Position numbers and translations under genes: made by a program
Notes under the pieces: model-generated
Seen by the model: only the letters and a program-made list of their open reading frames with translations
What the model was told of the DNA's origin: nothing
Databases searched by the model: none
Origin: Blasia pusilla
Lineage: Eukaryota > Marchantiophyta > Marchantiopsida > Blasiales
Direction of reading: 5' to 3'
DNA: 64,000 nucleotides
Assembly (NCBI GenBank): GCA_050084515.1
Contig: CM114271.1
Location: 40,548,001 to 40,612,000 of the forward strand
Part shown: piece by piece, positions 22,615 through 31,163 of the stretch
How the letters are laid out: every line of letters starts with the position of its first letter
Numbering within the stretch: the stretch's first letter is position 1

Positions 22615-22620
<6 letters not shown>
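22549..22620. repeat. foldback inverted repeat at an RT/LTR junction
   Basis: AATGTTTTTGAGGCTCTCTC (22563..22582), CAC loop, then its exact reverse complement (22586..22605). The arms extend imperfectly outward: CCACGCCCTA on the left against TAGGGCGTGG on the right. The left arm's outer half is RT sequence; the right arm leads into the LTR-end block. Confidence 0.9.
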
Positions 22621-22975
<355 letters not shown>

Positions 22976-22979
22976 ATTT

Positions 22980-23410
22980 GGTTACAACGATGTATGTTGT
23001 GTGGCGATATGTATACGCACAATCAAGTCCGCCATAATTTTATCATAATCTTGAAGATGGTAATGGACCTCCAATAACACTAAATTAATTGTCTGAATAT
23101 CCAATGAAAGATTGAGAATTCCAATTCTCTGTTAAGAAGAAAAAATAAATAAGTTCAAACATAAATAAGTACATAACAAAATAATCATAAAAGAAATAAG
23201 AAAATTATTGACTAAACAAAAGGCATGCATTTGATGTTTAAAGTCGATCTTATGTTAGTGGAACTAAGAAATTTTCTCACACCATAGCCGGAAGAGAAGT
23301 TGTGTTACATAAAAGAATGATTGCAAAGAGTGTATGTAATGAATAATCAGTACAAATGACAACCACCTCTTCAAAGCAAGAAAAGATCTCTCTATCATCC
23401 TCCAAAAGTC
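22980..23410. other. AT-rich, no identifiable feature
   Basis: Sequence separating the LTR-end block from the integrase/PHD remnant of copy A. I see nothing supported. Confidence 0.4.
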
Positions 23411-23414
23411 TCAT

Positions 23415-23732
23415 TTGAATAGCAATGTCTTTGAAGGTAGGATAAACCACACCATCAATAATGTTATCTTATTGGAGGGACCCGATGGTATGGTTTGGAA
23501 GCACCATGTGCATAACTACACACCATGTTACCTTTCTAACATCGAAGGTATATTTGATTCGAGCTTAGCATTAGTTTATGCATGCTTGCGATGTATGTTG
23601 TGTGGTTTTGCCCGTGGTACAACCACTATGCTAGTATGTGATGGATGTTCAAGATGATGGCATATGGCATGTATGACGCCACCTCTCACTAGGGTTCCTC
23701 GGGGGTGATGGATGTGCCCCATATGTACATAG
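23415..23732 (+). pseudogene. gypsy integrase C-terminus fused to a PHD finger, copy A
   Basis: The frame carries the integrase tail (VILLEGPDGMVWKHHVHNY, SNIEGIFDSSLALV) and runs without a shift into a PHD-type zinc finger at 23592..23726: CMLC, CDGC, WHMAC, then WMCPIC. That is the complete C4-H-C3 ligand set in order. Two TGA codons interrupt it (23655..23657 and 23706..23708). This copy proves the PHD finger was encoded in the integrase frame, because no frameshift separates the two here. PHD fingers usually read the histone H3 tail. Confidence 0.82.
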
Positions 23733-23927
23733 AGTAGATGCAAGATAGGTATAGATTTTGACTTGTACTTTTTATATGGATGAAAGAAGACGATTAACAA
23801 TGGGGGCATATGAGCACCGTGCCTTTTTGGTCATAGCGTCTTAGAGATGTATGTCATTGTAGCTAGGTTGGGATAGTTGGCTATTTGGAGTTTGAGGGAG
23901 TTAACCACCAGGTGGGGGTGGGGGCAT

Positions 23928-24335
23928 TTGGAGATATTTTTGTACTTATCGTCTTGATGTTTGGATGCCATGAGTTAGCATGGGATTGTGTGTGTGTTTG
24001 TGTATGCAATCGATGACAACGATGCATGTTGTGTAGTGATGTGTATATGCACGACAATTATCAGATATTTTAGGATAGATTGCATAGTTCTAGTACAACA
24101 TCTTTGAGGATACTAGAGGACAGCCTTAAGGGGTTGAGAATGATTTTCCGAGGCCACGGGTAACCTCAAAGAGCAAGTTTCGTCTTCATTTCGGCTCATT
24201 TCGAGCCATATATACAAACTTGCTCTAGCTTTTGAGTACATTATTATTTCGAGCATAGTTCCTTGTCCAAATTGGGAAGTAGCCCTTGACCTCCTATAAC
24301 AAGCCAAGAGCCAAGGAAGCAACTTGCAAGTTTAT
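23928..24335 (+). mobile_element. partial 3' LTR of copy A
   Basis: Follows a G-rich tract (GGTGGGGGTGGGGGCA, a likely polypurine tract) and starts TTTGGAGATATTTTTGTACTT, matching 31163 onward in copy B to about 31550. It is cut before the TATA-box region; a Helitron remnant starts about 110 bp later. Confidence 0.75.
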
Positions 24336-24447
24336 GATTGAGGTCTTCTCAATTGATGGAGAAGTAATCGTTACCGTTGACGCTCCCCTTGAGCTAGGAT
24401 AAGCAAAAAAAATGTAAAAAAAAGAAAATACAAATGAGTCTACAACA

Positions 24448-25025
24448 TTAACTTAATTCTTTGCCTTCATAATTGTATCTTAACACAAAATATAAAGTTA
24501 ACATAGGTTGATTTGTCATGTACAAACGTACAATAGGATATCTACATCCTTTTCGTGCACGTGTACGTGGATGATATTGCTTCTTATTCCAAGAGTAGTG
24601 AGAAGGGAACTCCAAATAAAGATGTTGTGTCGTCGAATGAGAAACATTTTTTGCAAACCATTGAGTGAGAGCGTGGTCCTTAGTTTGATCCACAAGGTTA
24701 GCTAATGAATCTTGCCCATGAAAATATACCATTTGACTATCTAGAAGATGGGCAATTAATGTCACAATACTTGATTGCTTTGCATATGGACTAAACTTGA
24801 AGATTCGCCAACATGTTTCTGAAGAAGAAACGTAGCTTTATACCATACAATATAAATATTGTTAGAATCCGAGATTATATCATAGGAAAAAATAGTGATC
24901 CATGGAAAAAAAAGATCAAAATACCTTGCATCAAGATATAATAACGGCTCATCAATAGTATCCTTGGCTGATGTAGTATTTGCCAAGATATATGACATGG
25001 AATATATCAGATCCATTGTACACAT
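24448..25025 (-). pseudogene. Helitron replicase/helicase remnant H3
   Basis: Two adjoining minus frames. The first (24762..25025) includes EPLLYLDARYFDLFFPWITI, the family's DARY-xSxxEAxWRIF block. The second (24448..24765) includes SQMVYFHGQDSLANLV, ALTQWFAKN and LYLEFPSHYSWNKKQYHPRT, matching the YxEFPxxFxWxxKxxxWxPR block. These belong between Rep and helicase; flanking parts are missing. Confidence 0.75.
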
Positions 25026-25167
25026 ACTTATAATCTTGGATTCTCAACATCCACTCCTCTGAGCACCATTAATCTGATCGGCCTCCTTGTATGAGAAGAA
25101 GCATAGATTGATGGTTATGAATTAGACGTCGAAGGAATCATAGTAATATGACGTAGGTGGTTTTAGG

Positions 25168-25260
25168 AGTAGCGTTACTAGGTTTATCTAACCCTATATT
25201 GCATCATGGTGCAGGGCACCATGATGCAATATAGGGTTAGATAAACCTAGTAACGCTACT
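25168..25260. repeat. perfect 45-bp palindrome, 3-nt loop
   Basis: Arms 25168..25212 and 25216..25260 are exact reverse complements around an AGG loop. The right arm ends where gag sequence of copy B begins (25261), i.e. at the element's 5' truncation point. Confidence 0.97.
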
Positions 25261-25276
25261 TGAGGATCCTGGTTGC

Positions 25277-26582
25277 ATGTGCGGGGTTGCCCAGATGGAG
25301 GCCGCCGCAGTTGTGACGCGTGGAGCAGCCGCAGAGTTGGTTCCACAACGAGGGGAAGCCAGAAAACAGACTAGGCTTCCTCACTCTTTCACGTTGTCCG
25401 AAGCAATGAGGACCCCATCGATGGGTCCTCATCAAAGTTCCTTGAGAGTTGGTGATGTTGTTGGTGTGCAGGCACGGAGGGCGATGGGAGAAGCGAGTGC
25501 GACGACTCCTATTATTGATGCTCAGGAGGGGCATGTGTCGAGCACATTGTTGGGGGCGGCCACTGTTGTGTACCGCACTCCTTTATTTTCTGCTTCCGAT
25601 GTTATGACGTTGGGGGGTACGCCCGCCGAGGCTTTTCGGCTGGCCGTGTCGCTATGTGAGCGCGGAGTTGGAGTTCCTGCATCACGTTCAGAGGTGATTG
25701 CAGAGGAGGTGATGGACCTGCCCTTGGAGCGGATGCTCGGACCATCCACGTCAGATTCATGGCAGGCTGCGGCTGCTAGAATGGCGGAGATGCCCGCTAG
25801 ACCCGCAATAGAGCGTGCCATGGCTTCTCCTGGTGTTGTGTTGTTGGATAACCGAGGAGAGGTCTTCCAGTTGGTGAGTCATGGAGGTAGAGCTTTTAGT
25901 CCGCAGCGCGTCTTGTTGGATTCAGCAGCGCAACCCCTGATGTTGGGGAAAGCGTCATTGAGGATTGGGCTTGACGAGAGCGATGTGGAGCGTTGTCCAT
26001 TCCGGATCTGAGACATCCTTGGGTGGAGCGAGTACCGCACAGTATATCACCCGACAAGAGGTCGTGGTGAGGATTCGCCCGAGACATCCTACAGATGAGT
26101 CCGTGGTGCGTGTCAAGGCGATAGTGACTGATGCAGAGTCCTACGACGTCTTGGTTGGTGGAGCAGTGTTATACCCAATGGGTTTTTCCCTGGATTACTG
26201 GGAGGAGTCAGCGTCCGACAGAGCAGGATGGCAGTCACGTGATGGGTGCCTTAGCTCATTACCCGTTCGATTCATAGGTGCAGTGATCGAGCAACGGCTA
26301 GGAGAGATGGCGACCTTAGCAGCATTTACCAGTGCCATCACTTGGCCTAGTGATTTGATTGAGGGACATGTCCATGCAGAGGATACTCCTGTTCTTGACA
26401 TTTCTATGGAGAGGAGTGTTATGGTAGGTGCATCATTCCGTGGAGGAGAGGTGCCGATGTGGGGCTCGAGTGAGGAGCTTCGACGATTGGGAGATGAGCA
26501 CGTGCAGACCGCGTGGAGCGAGGCGTTTGCATCAGAGCGTGACAGGTCTGAGGAACCCAAGGTAGCCGGAGTGCTACGATGA
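25277..26582 (+). pseudogene. gag C-terminus and aspartic protease of copy B
   Basis: Two overlapping open frames (25277..26011 and 25965..26582) joined by a frameshift near 26.0 kb. The first begins in the gag tail (QMEAAAVVTRGAAAEL, cf. copy C) and contains VLLDSAAQPLMLGKA, the retroviral-type protease active site (normally DSGA, as copy D still has). The second continues with QEVVVRIRPRHP, IVTDAESYDVLVGGAVLYPMG and SLDYWEESASDRAGW. In copy C the part leading into the methyltransferase is one unbroken frame, so the shift is secondary. The protease would cut the Gag-Pol polyprotein. Confidence 0.8.
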
Positions 26583-26635
26583 CACCCTTGGATACCACAC
26601 CCATTGTGTGGTGTACCCCGGAGGAGGATATTCGA

Positions 26636-27613
26636 GTGTTAGATCTCTTTGGAGGGATTAGCACCGGGTTAGCTACTGTTTTGTAGGCAGGAGTGCGAGT
26701 ACAATAGTACCTGTATGTGGAGAGTGATGATGTTGCAAGGCGCGTCTCACTATGACATGTGGCGCAGTTACGCCTACGTTTTCCCGACTTATTGTGTGCG
26801 TCCGCAGTACAGGGGTATCAGAGTTCCCTACCGAGGGATATTTCGTTGTTGGGGGCATAGGACTTAGAGTGGGTAGGGACCATTGATTTGGTCATTTCCG
26901 ATTGGCCATGTCAGGGCCAATCGAGTGCTGGACGAGGCAGCGGGTTGGCTGACACTCGGTCCAAGTTATTTTGGGAGATGTTGAGGGTCTTACGGCAGTT
27001 GCAGGAGCACCAGTCTCATTCTCCAGCCTATATTCTAGAGAATGTGCCGATCTTAGGAGACTCCCGGTCACGGGTGGTGACGAGTGCTCATCAGGTGTGT
27101 GCCTGGATCGGCCCAGCAGTGTTCTTGGATGCGGCGAGTGTAGGTTCTAGAGCCCATCGCCCGCGTCTATGGTGGACCAACTTGGTGCCCCATGTGGTGT
27201 TACGGAGGGCGTATGCGAGAGTGGAGCGCCCCTCCCATTTGTTGGTGGATTCCATTCTGGATCCAGGTCGTCGATCATAGGCAGTGAGGTATGATGATCG
27301 ACCACCGTTGACTGTGGTCAACAGGGTAGGCAGGCCGCGGGCAGCCTTGCCCACGTTTGTGAGTTTTCCTGCTTCCTATGCATACAAGGAGGCCGGTCCT
27401 GGCTTGGTTTGGGATGACCAAGTTCAGCGGTTAGTGGAGCCCAACGCCGACAAGAGAGAGCGAGCGATGGGATTTCCCACAGGAGTGACGGCAGTATCGT
27501 CAATGTCAGAGGCATCACGACGCCATGTCTTGGGTCAAGCGATGGACCTGAAGTGCTTGACATGGATCCTTAGCTTGGGAGTGACTGAGCAACGTCGTAT
27601 GAGATCGCGATAG
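26636..27613 (+). pseudogene. cytosine-C5 DNA methyltransferase domain of copy B
   Basis: Motif I VLDLFGGISTGLATVL (SAM binding, 26636 on), motif IV DLVISDWPCQGQSSAGRG with the catalytic Cys codon at 26909..26911, motif VI YILENVPILGD, motif VIII AHRPRLWWTN, and motif IX/X-like ERAMGFPTG...SRRHVLGQAM. The size (~325 codons) and motif order fit a compact C5 methyltransferase without regulatory domains. In-frame stops fall at 26684, 26705, 26753, 26858, 27278 and 27611; five are TAG and one (26753) TGA. Copy D keeps Gln, Gln and Arg at the first three. The domain lies between protease and RT in the pol frame. It transfers a methyl group to cytosine in DNA; sequence preference cannot be read. 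The PCQ type resembles DNMT/bacterial enzymes more than DRM (PYN). Confidence 0.88.
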
Positions 27614-27922
27614 ATCACAGCGGTTGCGTTGGTGAGCCCCATGCCTACCGAGACGGTGGAGGTAGTGGTTGGGGGCGAGACCCGAGGAGATCGGGAGAGA
27701 CACCCTTGGACTTCTTGGAATGTTTTGCAGGTACGCAAGGAGATGATAACCACAACATCAAGCGTGGCTTCGGGCACTGCACATGGAGGAGATCAGAGTT
27801 TGCAGTTGGCTGTAGGAGAGCGGCCGAGTGTTGTTGTTCGAGACGGGGTTGCACCATAGCAACCACCGATACCCATGCAGGAGAGTCCTACCGTAGTCAC
27901 GATGGAGACTTAGGAGCCAGAT

Positions 27923-30841
27923 ATGGGCCCTAAGTTGACAGGAGGAGAGCGGCGCCAAATACATCAATTCCTCAGGAGTTATAGGAGCTGCTTTGCGTTT
28001 AGCATGGAGGATTTGGGTACGCTGAAGGGACCGGGGATCCACATTGAGTTGTCGAGTGATACGCCGATCTTCCGACGACCCTACAAGTTTAGTGATATGG
28101 AGAGGGCTCTGATTCAGAGTAGGAGCCAGGACTTGGTTAGAGCTGGACTAGTGGAGATGTCGCATGGGGAGTATGCATCTGCCACTGTCATGCCTGCCAA
28201 GAAGGATGTGCATGGCAACTGGATGGATAGGCGGATGTGTGAGGATTACCGACCTATCAATCGGCAGACAAAGTCCGATAGGTATGCCATGCCCACCCCT
28301 GAGGAGATCTTTGATGCGATTGGTCACGCAAAGGTCTTTAGTTCATTATATTTGCAAGCCGGATACCATCAACTGCCTATCAGATTGGAGGACAGGCAGA
28401 AGACGGCATTTTGGGGCATCAATCCTCACGGGAAGGATTGTTTGTACCAGTGGAGGTTCTTACCATTTGGGTTAAAGAACGCCCCGACTGAGTTTCAGAG
28501 GGTCATGGATAGGATCTTGGCTGGTTTGGACTTTGCTAGGTGTTATATTGATGACATCGTAGTCTTTAGCGCCACGGTTGAGGAGCATGAGCGACATCTA
28601 GAGGAGGTGTTTCGACGATTGCAATTACATGGGCTGAAGCTACATCCAGGCAAGTGCAAGTTCTTCTACAACCAGATTGAGTACTTGGGTCATACGATAT
28701 ACCCAGGGGGCCTTGGTGTTCAGCAAACGAAGGTAGAGGCTATCTCATGCATTCCAAGCCCTACAGATGTGAGCCGTGTTCGTGCATTCATGGGATTGGC
28801 GAACTTCTATCGGCGATACGTCAAGGGATTCAGTTCGATTGCGGAGCCACTGACCTTGCTGACCAAGGTGGATCACGAGTGGCACTGGGGGGATGAGCAG
28901 GAGCGAGCATTTCAGTTGCCCAAGGACATGTTGACGTCTGCGCCCATCTTGAGGAGACCGATCAGGGGGCGTCCTTTCCAATTGCACACAGATTGGAGCA
29001 TGTTGGGGCTTGGAGCGGTGCTCACCCGGCATGATGATGAAGGTAGAGAGTTCGTGGTGGCTTACGCTAGCCGCTCGAACAACGCTGCAGAGGCAAAATA
29101 CAGCTCGTATGAGGGTGAGTGCTTGGCTGCGGTGTGGGCTGTCGTGCATTTCATGTGTTACATACTTGATAACCCCTTTACCATCATCATTGATCATCAA
29201 CCACTGAAGTGGTTGATGGAGTCCGACAAGCTTACAGGGAAGCTTGCGAGATGGGCTCTGTTGTTGCAGGAGTATGATTTTCAAGTGGTTCATAGACTTG
29301 GGACGCTCAACCAAGATGCAGATGGGTTGAGTTGTAACCCATGCTCGAGTCAGCGAGATGCGACTGGAGCTCGATGGCATGGAGAGAGTGATGAGGAGTC
29401 GATGCTAGGATGGCACGCGTCAGCCTATTTAGGCATGTTGGCTATGGAGAGCCAGAGTGTGGAGACTTCGATGGCGAGGTCTAATGGAGAGTCCTTGGAT
29501 CCCAAGGCCAGTGAGGAGACAACAAGGGGCCGAGATATTCATGATGATGGAGTAGTCTTGGAGTACCTTCGTACTGGCAGCGTTGCGAGCACTGTGGGTA
29601 CTAGAGAGCGAGATCGGATCCTACAGCGGGCCAGACGGTTCCGTTGGGAGGGGACACATGTTTTGAGGGTTTGGGAGGATGGCAGAGTACGCATAGTGCC
29701 GCATCCTTTGCAGAGAGCACGACTAATGCAGCATGCCCACGAGGAGTTGGGTCACTTTGGGGTGAAGCGGACGTACAACTTGCTCCAGATTCAGTATTGG
29801 TGGCGAGGCATGGAGAGAGACGTTGAGCAGTTTGTTGCCAGGTGCATGGTGTGTGATTGGGTCCGAGCATCGTTCAATGCTCCGACTCCACAGTTGCATC
29901 CATTACCGATCATGGGCTTAGGGTATAGATGGAGTTTGGATTTTGCAGAACCTTTGCCTTTGACAGAGCGTCACAGTCGTTATGTGTTGGTGATGGTCGA
30001 GCACTTCTCGAAGTGGATCGAGTTGGTTGTATTGCTTGACAAAGTGAGTGAGGGAGTAGCTTCTGCCTTCCTTGACAGAGTGCTAAGTCATTACGACGCA
30101 CCGGCTGAGGTGTTGACAGACCAGGGTATCGAGTTTTGGGGTGAGTTCCAAGCCTTGTGTGATCAAGCGCTCATCGACCATCGCACGACTTCGCAAGATC
30201 ATCTCGAGGCGGATGGATTAGCACAGAGAGTTGTGCAGACGATGAAGAGGGGTTTACGCAAGTATGGCTTGCAGAGAGGTCACCTAGGAGATTGGGACCT
30301 CCAGTTGCCATGGTTGGTGATGGGATACAGATTCAGCAGGCAGGCATCCTTAGCGTCTTTTTCACCGTACTTGCTACTTTATGGCCGAGAGCCAGATTTA
30401 CCTGCGGCCATTCGTCGAGATGCTGGTGAGGTTATGGACCTTGATGACCTAGATGTATGGGTGCGAGCATGTTCTCAAAGGGCTGAGTTATTTCAGAGAG
30501 TGATGCCCATGGCGTTCGAGAACTTGGCGACTGCACAACATCGGGATACGTTGAGGTATGCGACTATTCGGGAGGGTGGTTATCGACCAACTATCGGGAG
30601 GTTTCATCAGGGAGATTATGTCTACCTGCAGCAAACGGCACCGACGACGTTGGATGTGACTGCAGGGCGCACTATCCTGAGAGTGCGTGACGTTTTGCCA
30701 TCCGATGTTCTCTTGCTAGAGGGACGCGATGGTATGGTATGGAAGGACCATGTGCATAATTGTGCACCATGTCACCTTCCTAACATTGATAGTACAGTGG
30801 ATCCAAGCTTAGTAGTAGTTCTGCAGGCTTGCGTTGTATGA
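27923..30841 (+). CDS. Pol: reverse transcriptase - RNase H - integrase, copy B (open frame, catalytic residues changed)
   Basis: A 972-codon open frame. RT at residues ~25-260: FRRPYK, DYRPIN, LPFGLKNAP, CYIDDIVVF (residues 208-211 YIDD). RNase H ~300-430: LHTDWS, YSSYEGECLA, DHQPLKWLM. Integrase ~570-900: zinc-binding HAHEELGHFG (His 604-611) with CMVC, core Asp 673 (WSLDFAE) and Asp 733 (LTDQGIEFW). RT motif A reads SSLYLQAGYHQ, so the first catalytic Asp is Tyr 143; copies A and C keep LDL. The integrase Glu expected in (T)ERV is Gln 768. The enzyme is therefore probably inactive despite its length. The methyltransferase frame is continuous with it upstream (TAG at 27857 and 27911). The stop at 30839 results from a 1-nt deletion just before the PHD finger. 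Confidence 0.93.
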   Translation: MGPKLTGGERRQIHQFLRSYRSCFAFSMEDLGTLKGPGIHIELSSDTPIFRRPYKFSDMERALIQSRSQDLVRAGLVEMSHGEYASATVMPAKKDVHGNWMDRRMCEDYRPINRQTKSDRYAMPTPEEIFDAIGHAKVFSSLYLQAGYHQLPIRLEDRQKTAFWGINPHGKDCLYQWRFLPFGLKNAPTEFQRVMDRILAGLDFARCYIDDIVVFSATVEEHERHLEEVFRRLQLHGLKLHPGKCKFFYNQIEYLGHTIYPGGLGVQQTKVEAISCIPSPTDVSRVRAFMGLANFYRRYVKGFSSIAEPLTLLTKVDHEWHWGDEQERAFQLPKDMLTSAPILRRPIRGRPFQLHTDWSMLGLGAVLTRHDDEGREFVVAYASRSNNAAEAKYSSYEGECLAAVWAVVHFMCYILDNPFTIIIDHQPLKWLMESDKLTGKLARWALLLQEYDFQVVHRLGTLNQDADGLSCNPCSSQRDATGARWHGESDEESMLGWHASAYLGMLAMESQSVETSMARSNGESLDPKASEETTRGRDIHDDGVVLEYLRTGSVASTVGTRERDRILQRARRFRWEGTHVLRVWEDGRVRIVPHPLQRARLMQHAHEELGHFGVKRTYNLLQIQYWWRGMERDVEQFVARCMVCDWVRASFNAPTPQLHPLPIMGLGYRWSLDFAEPLPLTERHSRYVLVMVEHFSKWIELVVLLDKVSEGVASAFLDRVLSHYDAPAEVLTDQGIEFWGEFQALCDQALIDHRTTSQDHLEADGLAQRVVQTMKRGLRKYGLQRGHLGDWDLQLPWLVMGYRFSRQASLASFSPYLLLYGREPDLPAAIRRDAGEVMDLDDLDVWVRACSQRAELFQRVMPMAFENLATAQHRDTLRYATIREGGYRPTIGRFHQGDYVYLQQTAPTTLDVTAGRTILRVRDVLPSDVLLLEGRDGMVWKDHVHNCAPCHLPNIDSTVDPSLVVVLQACVV

Positions 30842-30975
30842 TGTGTGGTTCTGCACGTGGTGCGGCCACGATGCTAGTATGTGATGGTTGTTCGAGAGGT
30901 TGGCATATGGCATGTCTGACGCCACCTCTCACTAGGGTTCCTCGGGGATGATGGATGTGTCCCAGATATACATAG
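30835..30975 (+). pseudogene. PHD finger at the integrase C-terminus, copy B
   Basis: In the +1-shifted frame after the pol stop: CMMC, MLVCDGC, GWHMACLTPPLTRVPRG, TGA (30949..30951), WMCPRY, stop at 30973. Ligands C4-H-C of a PHD finger are present; the last Cys is Tyr (TGT to TAT), while copy A keeps it. Comparison with copy A shows one base missing near 30826, which throws the finger out of the pol frame. Likely role when intact: binding a histone H3 tail to steer integration, as chromodomains do in chromoviruses (inference). Confidence 0.8.
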
Positions 30976-31150
30976 AGGAGATACTAGGTAGGTTTCGATC
31001 CCGAATTTTTCTCTGACATGGATGATAGGAAGGTGACTAACGATGGGACCACATGAGCACCCGGCCTTCTTGCTCTTAGCATCCGAGAGATGTATGTCAA
31101 GGTAGGTAGGGATAGATGGCTATCTAGAGTTAAAGGGACCTAACCACTTG

Positions 31151-31162
31151 CTAGGGGGGCGA
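31151..31162 (+). promoter_or_regulatory. polypurine tract, copy B
   Basis: CTAGGGGGGCGA directly before TTGGAGATATTTT. The equivalent G-rich tract occurs before the same sequence in copies A (about 23912) and D (CCCCC on the plus strand near 53563). Primer site for plus-strand DNA synthesis. Confidence 0.6.
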
Positions 31163-31163
31163 T

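Noticed and set aside
25168-25260. The 45-bp palindrome as a terminator or Helitron hairpin
   Set aside because: Too long and perfect for either, lacks CTRR, and sits in an intron-type genome at a transposon breakpoint.
26636-27613. The methyltransferase as a host DNMT gene with a nearby retrotransposon
   Set aside because: It shares the pol frame, lacks introns, and recurs between protease and RT in copy C and, as motif I, after protease in copy D.
29600-29870. Antisense frames over integrase and RT (for example 28745..29380)
   Set aside because: They are shadows of pol; the sense strand has the motifs.
27923-30841. The 972-codon frame as a host gene
   Set aside because: RT, RNase H and integrase in gypsy order, with a polypurine tract and LTR downstream, make it a retroelement pol.
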